Numbered from the stretch's first letter, positions 33,291-45,099 are shown. The stretch: DNA of 64,000 nucleotides from Euryodendron excelsum (GCA_033060915.1 CM065377.1:55248183-55312182), one strand, 5' to 3'. Notes: generated by a model from the letters alone, not told the origin. A program made the numbers and translations.

Positions 33291-33296
33291 CTAAAC

Positions 33297-34399
33297 CTCA
33301 ATCTTTCCAAAATAAGTCCAAATCTTTCTTCCAAGTTCAATCTTTCCAAGTCAAGTCCAATCCTTCTTTTCTAAGTTTCTAAGTCTAAGTTTCCTAAAAC
33401 CAAGTCTTTCAAAACCAATCTTTTCAAATCTTCCAATCAAAGTCCAAATTTCCTACTCTTCCAATTCCAATTCAAATTCAAATTCCAACTCCAACTCTTT
33501 TCCAAATCAACTCTTCTATCTTCTATCGGACTATGGTCCGAACTACGACTGACCTGATTCCTCTAAAAGGATACGTAAGCAACCCTCATGGTTGCGGTCA
33601 CCACATTTTTTAAGTTTCCAATTCCACCACATTTTTCAAGTTTCCAATTTCACAACGTTTTCCAAGTTTCTATTTCCACAAAATCTTTTCAAATCTTCAA
33701 TCTATTTTCAAACTTCAAATTCCCAAAATCTATTTCTAAATCTCTATTTTCAATTTCTAAAACTTTCCAATTTCAAATATCTCTTATCAAATCAAATCAA
33801 TTTCCTTTCAAATCAATTTCAAATCTATTTTTTCAAATTCTCTTTTCTTGCACTTGCGTATCATGCATCATGTTAGTTTCTTTTCAAATATTGTTTTTCA
33901 AAGTGGATAGGGTTGAACATTAGCTAGTTGAAGACTCTCTTAGGTGAATTTAGGGTAAATAGACATGTAGGTACCGCAAGGGCGGGGTAGAGTGATGGCT
34001 TAGTGCATCTTCCTTACACGTAATCAACCTCCAAACCTAGATCACTGTTTTCGAAAGACCAAAAGGAGTTATTTTTCTAAAAAGGGCTTAAATGTTTTCC
34101 AAAGGTTGCTAAACAACCCGTTTTCTTAAAAAACCCTCTCTTGAGGAGATATTTTTAAAATTGTTTTCAAAAACCCTAAGTATAGTTTTCGGATTATGCT
34201 TAGTTTTAGGTGACCTAACTCGCCTTAATCAAGTTAGGTGGCGACTCCAAATCTTTTTTAAAAGCCCTATATTCAAATCTATTTTCAATTCGAACTTAGT
34301 CACACTCATTCTTCTAGGAGGGTGAGTTCTAACGAGAGAGTACAGTGTTTTTCTCGCTTGTGTGTGTATTCCTCGAGTGAGAAAAATTTGGGCGCGACA
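33297..34399 (+). repeat. LTR fragment F (3' part of a giant Ogre/Tat-like LTR)
   Basis: About 1.1 kb matching the last part of LTR E on the + strand: pyrimidine-rich tract, GGTGGCGACTCCAAAT, TCATTCTTCTAGGAGGGTGAG, and the end GGGCGCGACA. The 5' part is missing. The sequence after 34399 is not a primer-binding site, so no internal region follows. Confidence 0.8.
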
Positions 34400-34536
34400 A
34401 CAGCCAGTGCCCAGATTTAAACCTCACCAACCTAAAGAACTCAGGAAAAAAAATCACCAAACAAACCATGTCTTATCAAAAGAAATTCCTGAGTTCTTAG
34501 ATTCCTTTTCTCCTAATTCACTTTTGTGCCTCCAGA
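34400..34536. other. Short stretch between LTR F and the receptor-kinase relic
   Basis: May include a decayed signal-peptide region of the pseudogene. Nothing definite was seen. Confidence 0.4.
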
Positions 34537-35293
34537 AACACCATAAATCCTAACCAACCGATCATGGATGGCGATGGCGATGTTTTAGTCTCTAAGGGAG
34601 AGACCTTTACACTCGGGTTCTTTAGCCCTTGACAGTCCAGCAACCGTTTTGTCGGAATATGGTACAACAAGGTTTTAGAACAAACTGTAGTGTGGGGTGC
34701 AAATAGAGATAGCCCAATACATGACACATCCAGAGTTCTCTCTATTAACCATGCTGGAAACCTCAGCGTACACAGTCCCGACAGGAACATCCTGGCTTGG
34801 TTAACAAATGTTTTGGCCTCGGCAATAGCGGGAACTTATTCAGCCCAACTTTTGGATTCAAGAAATCTGGTGGTGTTTCAAGGTGATGACAGGAGCGTTG
34901 TTACCTGGCAAAGCTTTGATTGTCCTACCAATACTCTGATTCCTTAAATGAAACTTGGGGTGGACCGCAGGACCAGCCTGAACCGGTTCTTGACATTTTG
35001 GAAGTCGCGAGATGACCTGGGAACCGGAGAATACTCGTACAAGTGGAATCTTACTAAGTCTCCTCCACAATTGTTTTTGTACAAGGGTTTGGCCCTGTCA
35101 TGGTGAACCGGTCCTTGGAATGGTCTTAGGTGGAGTGGTGTGGCACATATGTCATCCAAGTTCATCTTCAATGTTAGCTATATCGGCAATCCAAAGGAGG
35201 TCTCTGTGATGTATAGTATGCTTGATGCTTCAATTTTCTCCAATTTAGCTGTGAACGAATCTGGAAAGGTAGTATTGGAAATTATAGTATGCT
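34537..35293 (+). pseudogene. S-locus-type lectin receptor-like kinase, 5' exon relic
   Basis: Such proteins are plasma-membrane receptors with a mannose-binding (B) lectin domain, an S-locus glycoprotein domain, a PAN domain and a Ser/Thr kinase. Here the frame starts within NQPIMDGDGDVLVSKGETF. It shows TLGFFSP (34607-34627), NRFVGIWYN, QTVVWGANRDSPI, AGNLSV and WQSFDCPTNTLIP (B lectin). KLGVDRRTSLNRFLTFWKS, DDLGTGEYSYKWN and TGPWNGLRWSGV follow (S-locus glycoprotein domain), and ends NESGKV. Three stops (at 34630, 34946 and 35104) replace probable Gly, Gly and Arg codons. No frameshift was seen. It is cut at 35293 by copia element II, and its rest was not found. Confidence 0.9.
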
Positions 35294-35775
35294 TGTTGGG
35301 GGATTTACGGCAAATGCACTTGCAAAATCATGTAATACTTGAACAACAACAAGGCATAAACACAACACTACGAATTTAAAAATTTTGAGTAAGTTCTACG
35401 AACTTCAAGCATGCATTTTACAACACAAAACAGAGCAGAAATTCAGCAACAAAAGGAACTTATCTGGGGCTTAAATCTGAGCTTTTCTTCACTGAAAAAC
35501 AGCCATTACAAAGGCTTTAACCCTCTTTCAAAACACACTTCGAACAACCCCCTTGCACATCACTTTTCTTCTCTCTTTTTTTTTTGTCTGACCTGCTACT
35601 ACAAAAGAAGAGCTTTTTGCTCTGTTTTTTGTCTACACAAAACAACCATTGTTGTGGCTTTGTACACCTTATTTAGCCTATATAACATATAGGTACAAAA
35701 CTACACTGATATTACAAGAAAGCCTAAAAAAACTATACATTAAAATATACCCAAATTGGGTTTACACAAACAACA
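35294..35775 (-). repeat. 3' LTR of copia element II
   Basis: A 482-bp LTR reading TGTTGGGGGATTTACGG...ACAAACAACA on the + strand. The purine-rich GGGTTTAAGAGGGGA (complement of 35776-35790) lies directly beside it. The first part matches 40007-40404. Confidence 0.88.
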
Positions 35776-35782
35776 TCCCCTC

Positions 35783-36290
35783 TTAAACCCAATTTTCAAA
35801 AGTCTTCATTCCAAGCATAACCTTCAATCTCTTGAACGTCTCATGCTTCAAAGGTTTCGTGAATATATCGGCAATTTGATCAAATGATTTGCAATGAACT
35901 ATCTTCACTTCCATTTGCTTCACATGCTTCCGAATGAAATGATAACAAGTGTTCACTTTCATGAAACAAAGGGTTCTTTGCCAAAGCAATTGCCGATCTA
36001 TTATCAACAAATATCTCCGTGGGAGTTTCTTGTGAAAGTTCCAAATACTTCAACAAGTTCCTCAACCAAATGGTGTGACAAATGATTGAGTTAGCTGCTA
36101 CATACTCCGCTTCACAAGTGGACAAAGTAACAATGGCGTGCTTTTTAGAAGACCAAGTGAATGCCGCATTTCTTATAAAAAAAGAAAAACCCAATGTACT
36201 CTTCCTTTCATCTAAATCTCTTCCGCAATCACTATCGAAATAGCCAACAAGTCTAAAATCATTAGAGCATGAATAAAAACAAGCCATCAT
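35783..36290 (-). pseudogene. Copia II RNase H
   Basis: VGYFDSDCGRDLDERKST (first Asp block), FFIRNAAFTWSSKKHAIV, STCEAEYVAA (catalytic Glu), then FVDNRSAIALAKNPLFHE. After this the frame shifts and ends in VDQIADIFTKPLK-type sequence (SFDQIADIFTKPLKHE, about 35870-35825), as usual for the C-terminus of copia Pol. Confidence 0.9.
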
Positions 36291-37140
36291 GAAGAGTACC
36301 TTTGATGTAACAAAGAATCCTCTTTTGTGAGATTGATATGTGAATGATCTGGTGCTTCCACGTATCTACTAATTAATCCGACACCATAAAGTATGTCCGG
36401 CCTAGTGCAAATGAGGTACCAGAGACTTCCAACTAAACTTTTGAAGTAAGTTGGATCCACATTGCTACCATTAGTGCTCTTCATTAACTCCAATCCACTC
36501 TTCATGGGGGTATACACCGAATTACAAGACTCCATTCCATATCTTTTGAGTATTTCCTTTGCATAGGCACTTTGAGAGATGAAAATTCCATCTTCACTTT
36601 GCACTATTCAATTCTAAGAAATTGAGACATTAAACCAATATCCGTCATTTCAAATTCTCGAATCATACTCTTCTTGAATTCCTTGAACATATTAGGATTG
36701 TTTCTGGTGAAGATCAAGTCATCAATATAAAGACACACAAACAACATACTTCCATTGGCATCCACTTTCATATACAATGCAGGCTCATAAAGACATTTTT
36801 CAAATTCATTCTCTAGCATTCCATGCACGTGGAGCTTGCTTTAGCCTATAAAGAGCTTCTTTCAACTTATACACCTTATCTTCATCTCCATCTTTGACAT
36901 ACCCCAAGGGTTGTTTCACATATATTTCTTCAAGAAAACCATTTTAAAAGGCTGATTTTACATCAAGTTGGTAAATCTTCTACTTATGTTGTGTAGCTAA
37001 AGAGATCATCAATCTACTACTCTCTAACCGAGCAATGGGATCAAATACCTCTCCATAGTCATTTCCGGCTCTTTGCTTGTAGCCTTTAGCCACCAATCTT
37101 GCCTTGTATCTTTGCACTTCTCCACTTAATTCTTCTTTGT
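36287..37140 (-). pseudogene. Copia II reverse transcriptase
   Basis: The minus strand shows [13 protein letters not shown] sequence near 37110-37060, QWKIYQLDVKSAF-like sequence near 36985-36950 in decayed form, and QPLGYVKDGDEDKVYKL near 36920-36870. FVCLYIDDLIFT carries the intact catalytic box (about 36755-36715). EMTDIGLMSQFL, then ISQSAYAKEILKRYGM and SLVGSLWYLICTRPDILYGV follow (36604-36390). Frameshifts near 36840 and a stop at the end of LRIE (about 36604) break the protein. Confidence 0.87.
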
Positions 37141-37571
37141 TTTGTACACCCATTTCACACCAATTTCCTTATGGCCTTTTGGTAAGCTAGTGAGCTGCCA
37201 TGTGTCATTCTTCTCTATTACCTTGATTTCTTCATTCATAGTTTCCTTCTATTTCTCTACTTTAATAGCTTCTTCAAAGATAAGAGGATCACAATCCATG
37301 AAAAAAAAAACAAGTTTAGATTACCTTCATCAATTTCGGTCGCTTCATAAATTTCCCGCAAGCTTCTTGTTTTTATTGGCCCTTCACTTAAACTAGCCTC
37401 CTATGATGAAGATGATGGTGATGATGAAACACTTCTATGAGATGAAGGGGACCTATGTGGAGGAGTTTGTGGCGCTCTTGCAACTTCTCTTGGCTTTTCT
37501 ACATCTTCTTCTTCAAGTACAAGTTCAACATCCATGGAGGCTTCTTTTTCCTTCCATTCCCAAACTTCTTC
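37141..37571 (-). pseudogene. Copia II integrase-RT linker
   Basis: Weakly conserved Ser/Glu-rich linker between the integrase C-terminus and RT, read on the minus strand with stops. Confidence 0.6.
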
Positions 37572-38600
37572 TTATTCAAAGATTACATCTTTACTCATGA
37601 TCAGCTTCTTTGTAATGGGGTTGTACAACTTATAACCCATTGTTCTATCACCATAGCCAAGGAAAATGCATTTTTTTATCTTTGTCATCAAGCTTTGTTC
37701 TTTCAACTTCCGAAATCTTTGCATAAGCAATGCACCCAAGTACTCTAAGATGAGCAACACTTGGCTTAAATGAACTCCAAGCCTCTTTTGGTGTCTTCAA
37801 GTGAACACTTTTGGTTGGACATCTATTCAACAAGTAGACGGCACATGCAATGGCTTCAGACCAAAACTCCATAGGCAATCTCCTTCCTTTCAACATGCTT
37901 CTAGCCATATCCAAGATAGTTCTATTCTTTTTTTCAACAACTTCATTCAATTGTGGTGTATAGGATGGTGTAAATTGATGAATAATTCCATGCTCTTTGC
38001 AATAGTTTTCAAAGGTGTCAAAAGTGTACTCACCACCTTGATTAGATCTCAATGCTTTGATGTAATAGCCACTTTACTTCTCAATAAGGGTCTTGAACTC
38101 TTTGAACACATTAAACACTTCAGACTTGCTCTTTGGAAAATACACCCAAGTCTTCCGGCTATAGTCATCAATGAAAGTGAGGAAGTACCTATTCTTGCCA
38201 TTTGACATATGCTTCAAAGGGCCACAAACATCGGTGTGCAAAAGCTTCAATGGCTTTGATGCTCTCCACTTCACTTCTTTTGAAAAACTCATTCTATGAT
38301 GCTTGCCAAGAATGCACCCTTCAGATACTTCATTAGGATGATCAACATAAGGCAAAGCTCTCACCATATTCTTACTTGACAATAGCTTCAAGCCTCCAAA
38401 GTTAAGATGCCCAAGTCTCAAGTGCCACAACCAAGCTTTATCTTTGACAATAGCATTCAAGCATTTCATAGAATCATGTTGGATATTCAAAGAGAACATT
38501 CTATTTTTGGACATTTTCACATTAGCAATCAAATTACCACAAGTATCTTTAATGGTAAGATAACAAATTTTCATAACAGTATCATAACCCTTCTCTATTA
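37572..38600 (-). pseudogene. Copia II integrase
   Basis: WHLRLGHLNFGGLKLL and GCILGKHHRMSF form the HHCC zinc finger (about 38440-38280). LLHTDVCGPL carries the first Asp, FLTFIDDYSRKTWVYF follows, and RSNQGGEYTFDTF (second-Asp region, D changed to Q in SDNGGE) starts at 38050. HQFTPSYTPQLNEVVEKKNRT follows, then EFWSEAIACAVYLLNRCP and GCIAYAKISEVERTKLDDK. GYGDRTMGYKLYNPITKK closes the C-terminus. It is split by frame changes near 38060 and 37680. Confidence 0.92.
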
Positions 38601-38912
38601 GTTACCCCAACTCAAAATATTATTCTTCATCTTCGGAACATAATAAGCATCGGAAATAAAATCATGATTTCCATTCTTGAGCTTCATTAGAATCTGACCT
38701 TTGCCTTTCACCAGAATTTTGGAGGAGTCACCAAATGTAACTTGGCCTTGTACTGCCACATCAAGTTTAACAAACATATGCTTCTTGCCACAGATGTGAT
38801 TGCTTGCACCAGTATCAAGAAACCAAACATTGCTTTGATCTTTATTCCACCCATTGTAAGCTAGCATCAAGGTTAGTCCACAATCATTGTTCTCTTTCTC
38901 CACATAGCTCAC
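38598..38912 (-). pseudogene. Copia II protease
   Basis: WFLDTGASNHICG (38820-38782) is the aspartic protease active-site motif with intact DTGAS, followed by FGDSSKILVKGKG and DAYYVPKMKNNILS. The frame ends just before the integrase block (GN then stop near 38600; the usual continuation follows in another frame). Confidence 0.88.
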
Positions 38913-39982
38913 TTGATCACAAACTTCATTGTTTGATTTTGATCTACATTCATAGCTATAATGCCCATAGTTATGGCAATTACAGCATTCCAGATTCCTC
39001 TTGTCATACCCTTGCCTGTTGAAAGAACAGTTGTAATTGCCTTCTCCTCTTCCTCTTGCTCTTCCTCTTGGAGCATAAGAATTTTGATTTCTTCCACCTC
39101 CACTTGTGTGTCTTCCACTTCTTCCTCTATTTGCATGACCTCTTCCATGGCCTTAATAGCCTCTTCCACGATTTCCATAGCCTCTACCATGGCCTTCATA
39201 GCCCCTCCCTTTTCCTCTTTGAAATGTCCCCCTTTGCTCTTCTTTCAAGGAAAACTTAAATTGGAGAGCTTGCTTAAGAGAACTTGAAAATTTCTTGTTT
39301 ATCCATTGTTCATGAATTTCAAGTGTGACCATCAATTGATCAATGGTCATAGTGTTAAGATCCTTTGACTCTTCAACGGCAACACAACATGCTCAAACTT
39401 GGGGCTTAGAGACCGTAGAATCTTCTCCATGACAATGACATTATCAAGCATTTCACCAAGTCTTCTAATTTGATTCACAATGGCCAAGGTCCTTGTGAAG
39501 TAATCCGAAATGGATTCATTCTCATTCATATACAATACTTCAAATTCACCACTTAAAACTTAAAGCCGCACTCTCACTGTTTTATCAATGCCTCTATGGG
39601 AAGTTTGAAGAATTTCCCATGCTTCTTTGGAGGTGGTGGCGGAGGAAATTTTTTCAAAGCTTGACTCATCAATTCCTTGGTAGAGTAGAAACAAAGCTTT
39701 CTTCTCCTTCTTTCTAAAATCCCTTAACACAATCTTTTTATTTTTCGGCAATTTCTCTTCTTCTTCATCTTTTGAGGAGGGTTGTTCATTCCCATCTTCA
39801 ACTAAATTCCAAAAATCTTGAGAGCCCAACAACACCTTCATTTGATTACTCCAATTTTCATAGTTTTCTTTTCCTAATCTAGGAAATTGAGGTTGAAAGA
39901 AATTGTTCATGGCAGCCATCACAACCAAATCATAAGAAACCCAAATACAAGCCCTAGTTTCATCACAAAACTCAATCAACAA
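38913..39982 (-). pseudogene. Copia II Gag
   Basis: Starts near 39920 (MAAMNNFFQPQFPRL, then YENWSNQMKVLLGSQDFW), the copia Gag N-terminal signature. WEILQTSHRG, then MNENESISDYFTR and VMEKILRSLSPKF follow. An Arg/Gly-rich stretch (GRGYEGHGRGYGNRGRG) comes before the zinc knuckle, which reads CYNYGHYSYEC in a shifted frame near 38975-38940. Frame changes lie near 39540, 39350 and 39190. The 154-kb-type antisense open frames over it are artefacts of its biased codons. Confidence 0.87.
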
Positions 39983-39989
39983 ACCCTAA

Positions 39990-40001
39990 GCTCTGATACC
40001 A
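39990..40001 (-). other. Primer-binding site of copia element II
   Basis: The minus strand reads TGGTATCAGAGC, complementary to the 3' end of initiator methionine tRNA. It lies 5 bases inside the 5' LTR. Confidence 0.9.
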
Positions 40002-40006
40002 GATTT

Positions 40007-40404
40007 TGCTGATGGATTTGGGGCAAATGCAGTTGCAAAATCATGTAATACTCAAACATCTATAGGGCATAAACACAGCACTGCGAATATGAAAATATCC
40101 AGTAAGTTCTATGAACTTCAAGCATACATTTTACAACATAAAACAGACCAGAAATTCAAAAACAAAAGGAACTTATCTGGGGCTTAAATCTGAGCCTTTC
40201 TTCATTAAAAAATAGCCATTACAAAGGCTTTAGCCCTCCTTCAAAATACACTTCGAACAACCCCCTTACATAGAACTTTTTTTCTCTCTTTTTTCTGTTT
40301 GACCTACTGCTACAAAAGAAGAGCTTTTTGCTCTGTTTTTCCACTACATAAAACAACCATTGTTGTGACTTTTTACACCCTATTTAGCCTATACAACATA
40401 TAGG
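40007..40404 (-). repeat. Truncated 5' LTR of copia element II
   Basis: Matches 35294 to about 35690 with scattered differences, up to CAACATATAGG. The remaining ~85 bases expected are absent, because Athila-like element I begins at 40405. Confidence 0.85.
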
Positions 40405-42061
40405 TGCTTGAACGCTAACGACATATGTGGTGCTCAACCGCAAGTGCACAGGTCGCGATACAATATAAAATCTCAGGAATACGAGTATCGTCCCATAGGG
40501 AGCAGTGCCAAGGCGATCACAAAAAAACTCTAACACTTGATTCAACCCTAACTTAGTTCTAACTTGTGCTTCTAAAAAGAGAAAAAAAAAATCTTGGACT
40601 TGGTTTTTCGAAAGACTTAAACTAAACCTAAACAATGAAAGCAATTAAAGTTGATGGAAACTTTGTAAAGAAGTGACTCAGAATCAATTGATCCAATTAA
40701 CCAGGTTTCTCGGAATCCTAATGGAGGTTTCGTGTAACTCAAATCCTTCGACTACGTTGTGAGTTTCAGATTTGGAAGATTTAGCTTCAAAATCAATAGT
40801 TCTTTCAAGCTTCAACTTCTAGATTAGGTCAGGTTGCTATAATCAATGATGTGCATCATTGATTCGCGCAGCGCATATTCTAAACCCAACTCACGCATAA
40901 ACGTTACAAGGCAGCGTGTATACTGAGTGTGGTATTCACGCATAAACGTTACCGAATATAATAGGACACCCAAGTTTTCGAAAGTATCTAGAACGAAGAA
41001 GAAGACGAAGAAAAAGAAGAATCAAGAAGATATAGCAGTGAAATCAATATTACCTCCATTGTTCATCCTCGATCCCCAATCAATCTTCACAATCGATCCC
41101 GAGTTAAGAACTTTAGCCACTCATGGCAATGGGAAACAAATAACTATGTATAGAAAACATTCTAAAATATGAAAACTATAAATGAACTATGAATCTTGAA
41201 TTAATTGCAGAAACTATGTATTCTTGAACAAAATCTTGAATTAAAGCAATAAAAACTTGAATTTCTTAGAAGTAATTACAAGAATAATGAAAACCCTAAT
41301 TACTCCTATGAATCTAGACTAGAAAGCAGTAAAAACCCTCAAAAAATCGTCCTCCTTTACCGAAAATCGAAGGGATATATATAGAGATTGCAAATTGAGT
41401 CTAGTAGGAATAAGAAACTTGACCCAAAAATCCTTCTTAGCGTTCAGACCCTCAAAGCGATGTTTTTCTTTTGTTTCTTCTTGGAGTTCGAACTCTCCAT
41501 TTCCCTTATAATCATGATTCGAACTCCCAAGCCTGTAAATTCCCCTTCTATGTGTCTACCCTCTAAGAGATCGAACCCTAAGGCCAAAATACATTTTTTC
41601 TTCAATTTTTGCTAGCCACCATTCTAACTTTTATTTTCTTCTTGTTTTCACCATTTGAACGCTTAGTGTATTTTTTTCTCAATTCTCAACAATCTTCCCA
41701 TATTTCTTTGCAACTCAGTTTAAGGCTTTTGGACTCCATTTTTCACAATGCTCGTTAGATGTGAACTTGTATAACCTCACGAGATCTTCCCAACAACGCA
41801 TCTTTCATTCCATTCTGAGCTACGGATGACAAGTTGCACGTTTCCCAAGACAAATCCCAACAACGGCCCTCGATATGCGTGCCCGCACTCCAGATCATTT
41901 TTATAACTCCAAATCCTCTTTTTTATCGACCTTTACTTGTAATGAACTCAATATACGACTCTCAGTACATAATACGTTAAAAGACGGTATAATTAACCTA
42001 ATCTAAAGCTAACTTACGTCAGTTTAGTTGCATTGAATTGCACTTATGCAACTCAATCACA
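40405..42061 (-). repeat. Left (3') LTR of Athila-like element I
   Basis: 1657 bp, TGCTTGAACGC...ACTCAATCACA on the + strand. The purine-rich GTTGAGGGG (complement of 42062-42070) lies beside it. About the first 1.05 kb matches 52547-53570, and the rest (U3) does not. Confidence 0.85.
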
Positions 42062-42074
42062 CCCCTCAACTATC

Positions 42075-42095
42075 TTTTGCTAGTCCCTAGCAAAA
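42075..42095. repeat. Perfect 9-bp-stem hairpin beside the polypurine tract (I)
   Basis: TTTTGCTAG-TCC-CTAGCAAAA, identical to 26208-26228 and 14 bases from the LTR edge (13 in element II). Confidence 0.9.
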
Positions 42096-42139
42096 CTAAG
42101 AAAACAAAATATAATTTCACATTTTGAAAGAATCCCGAA

Positions 42140-42238
42140 TGCATTTAGTGTATGCATAAAGTCTTTAAACCCCTAGGCTATCCCTAGTGGACGAGTCGTG
42201 TCTCGTGAGGGCTTCCAGTGATGATACCCACAAACATC
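42140..42238 (-). other. Conserved non-coding block (element I copy)
   Basis: Gap-free partner of 26291-26389, with the same CCCTAGTGGACGAGT and GTGTCTCGTGAGGGCTT core. Confidence 0.75.
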
Positions 42239-43375
42239 AATATTATGCAATGTATCAAAAATAATTTAACAACAACTCCTCAACATAGTACAATGCAAGC
42301 ATTTCAAATCAAACAATTCATATCATGCTAACCACCAAACTGTTAAATGCAATACAAACGAGAGTTTTAAGTGTAAAAATAACATCGTATTCCCAAAGAT
42401 TAACCATCATACCTCCCATAACAACAACTGATAGCTTTGATTCAAAACTCACAAGGCACACACTCTCAACAATAGAACACACCAATTTCTCTCAACGGAT
42501 CGCTCGTTATACAAGTAAGTGTAAAGATAATGCAAATAAAGCAATCCCACTTTCAAAGACCACAAAAACATAAAGTGTATCAATTGGGCATAGCTTCATG
42601 AAATGAATGCTTATAGCTAATGAAACAACTGCAAATTTGACATAACGGCTTTTACATGCAACAATTCAAAGACTTATGCAATTCTAGATGCTCAAGGCCA
42701 TACGAATAAGAGAGCAGTCCAAGAAAATAGAGGGAATCAAGCAGTAATAGATCTCAACATATGCGTTGGCCACTACATATGCCAAAATAATAAACATACA
42801 CTTCAAACCTCCTTTTTTTGTCTTTTTCTTTTTTTTTTTCGTATTTTTTTTCTTTTTCCCAGACTTTTCAACTTCTTCTATCATATTGGACATCTATTTT
42901 ACTTTCTCAACCATATTTCTTCTTTTTTTTTCCCTCTTCCTTCCTCTGATTTTTCATAACTTCTCAAAAGGCATTTAATACTTCTTTTCTTCCCCAAATT
43001 TAAGACAACCTCCATATTTACACTCTTTCGATATCATCTATACACAATTACCAAAAAGAATGATAGAAAGGAAAGAAACAAACGACTTGGCCTTTATGTA
43101 CCAGAATCTGGAACATGCATAAGTCAAATAGTTCAACCACGTAAAAGGTGTCAACTATTCCAACTTATTACAATAACATATAAGCCAAATTCAAATATAA
43201 TGAAGCTATTCAAAAAATAAAGCTCAATAAATTTCCTTGAGTATAAGTAAAACCGCTCATAAAAATGATTCATGGCTCTAAAGTTCACAAGGTGTATATC
43301 TCCAATTTACAGAAGTGGTTGTGGAAATCTATAACAATTTCACTTTAAAAACATGACTCGTGCTTAGTGTAAGTT

Positions 43376-43379
<4 letters not shown>

Positions 43380-43414
<35 letters not shown>
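43380..43414. repeat. (CT)n microsatellite
   Basis: About 17 uninterrupted CT units. Confidence 0.9.
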
Positions 43415-43416
<2 letters not shown>

Positions 43417-43967
43417 GTATAGCACAGACAGTTCAGTATTAAGCAATGCAAGAATGAATCAACATGATAATCTGCTTAAACATCATACTATGCAAAGTCA
43501 TTAGTTGGTTCAACTGCCTTTGAAAACAAAACATAACGATTTAGTCATGGTCCCAATCGTAAGAAGTCTCAACACATCCACATCAAATAAAATATCCACA
43601 ATATACCCATGGTATGCGAAGAATCCACATGAAATTCAAAGGAACCAGAAAACATACTTATTTTGGATGACATTCAATATAGATTGAACTGGAAAACAAA
43701 CTTGTTTCAATAACTCGTAAAAGAACGATTATGCATTAAACAGCTCAAAAAGACATCACCAGGTTTTATATATCCAATATTAGCCAAAAAATGATCACAT
43801 CGACAAAACAAGACAAGTCAATGTACCAAAAAAAAACTATAAATGAGATCCACAAAAACATGCAAAAACATCCATGAATACGATGCATCCAATGCTGAGA
43901 TTATAAGAATTCTAGACTGATAATATATACAAGAAAATGAGAATATGGCCTAGACTCTACGAAATCC

Positions 43968-45099
43968 CTACTCCTTATCATCCTCATCATCGGGCTGTAT
44001 TTGGATGAGCATCCCCTTAATCTCCTGTAATAGGGTAGTATGTCGGTTTGACTACTGCTCTGGGGTGGTCATCCTAGCCTTGAAATCTGTCATCCGAGTC
44101 TCTAAATCCATCCTTAAGCCCACAATTGCTGCATGCAACTCCTCTACCCAAGTAATTGGTGCTCCTGGTGCCCTGGTTACTAACTTCCTCTTCTTCATAT
44201 GTCCCTTAGACCGACTCAATGAACTTTTATCAATCGGCTTCTCTGGTTCCAACCTAATAAGGTCCACCGGAATAGAAATCCCATGCTTCTTAAACAAAGC
44301 AGTAAGAAACCCTGTAAGGCAGGGAACCCCTGACATCCGATGAAGTATAAGCCATACACAGTGATATAAACATAATTCGGGGCAAACCAATAGACTTTCC
44401 AGTACCAATGGCCCACAATAAAGCTACCAGCGTGACACGCATACCAACAATGCACTTTAAGGGTAATAATGAATGACAGGAAAAGAGAAATATGATGAGA
44501 TACCTATCCTTGAGGCACATTTTACTATATTCTACCTACCCATCCCATGTGTCACCTTTTAGGAGCAATTCTGGGGAAATGGTTGCCAAGTCAGGCTACC
44601 CCACATCCGGGAAAGCGAAGTCCGGGTTCTCCACCTGAGGGATACCAAAAATCTCAGCAAAGGTGTCCGGAGTTACTCCCAACTTCGTCCCCCTCACCTA
44701 GCTCACCATCTTCTCCTTCCCTTTCTCTATCACTGGTTTATGCTTAATATTCAACATGAATTCCTAATACAGTGTGAGAATGGATTCAGCCTTGAAATTC
44801 ACTAAACCAACCCATCCCCAGTTCGTAAAATCCCCGAGGAAACCAAAACCTAATTCCTTAAATGTGTCTATATGAAACTCTCTCTCAATGACCGCCCCAT
44901 TCTTCACCTACACCCGGTTATAAAACTTCTCTTCTACTTTTCCGGTGAAGCGGGTGTCATCGTAACCTAGGTTAGCAGTAGTCTTCTTCCCTTTGTCCTT
45001 TTGGGTTGGTTTAGATTTTGACAAGGCCAGACCCTTGGATTTCTTACCCGAGCCCCTGGGCTTGTCTCCCTTGTTATCCCCTTTCTCCATAGTGCTCAT
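43968..45099 (-). pseudogene. Athila-like second ORF (plant transposon protein domain)
   Basis: Athila elements carry an extra ORF downstream of pol, sometimes called env-like; its function is unknown. The frame opens at an ATG at 45097-45099 with a basic Lys/Gly/Ser-rich N-terminus (KGDNKGDKPRGSGKKSKG), then YDDTRFTGKVEEKFYNRV and VIEREFHIDTFKELGFGFL. VTPDTFAEIFGIP and LPLKCIVGMRVTLVALLWAI follow, typical of the putative plant transposon protein domain. The end is coiled-coil-like and acidic (IQPDDEDDKE) before a stop at 43968-43970. Stops and frameshifts (near 44908, 44760, 44570 and 44290) inactivate it. Confidence 0.72.

Larger units (their letters stand above)
35294..40404 (-). mobile_element. 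Copia element II, nearly complete
   Basis: From right to left it has a 5' LTR (40007 to 40404, truncated at its outer end), a tRNA-iMet primer-binding site (complement of 39990-40001), gag, zinc knuckle, protease, integrase, RT, RNase H, a polypurine tract, and the 3' LTR (35294-35775). Pol is broken by several frameshifts and stops. The 3' LTR abuts the receptor-kinase relic. The outer part of the 5' LTR has been replaced by Athila-like element I, so no duplication pair can be checked. Confidence 0.92.
42062..43967 (-). other. 3' non-coding region of Athila-like element I
   Basis: No genes. It contains the polypurine tract, the hairpin at 42075-42095, the conserved block at 42140-42238 and a (CT)n run at about 43380-43414. 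Confidence 0.7.

Noticed and set aside
38961..39287. Ser-rich 108-codon + strand open frame
   Set aside because: It is antisense to the Arg/Gly-rich part of copia II Gag; the composition follows from GGA/AGG-rich codons.
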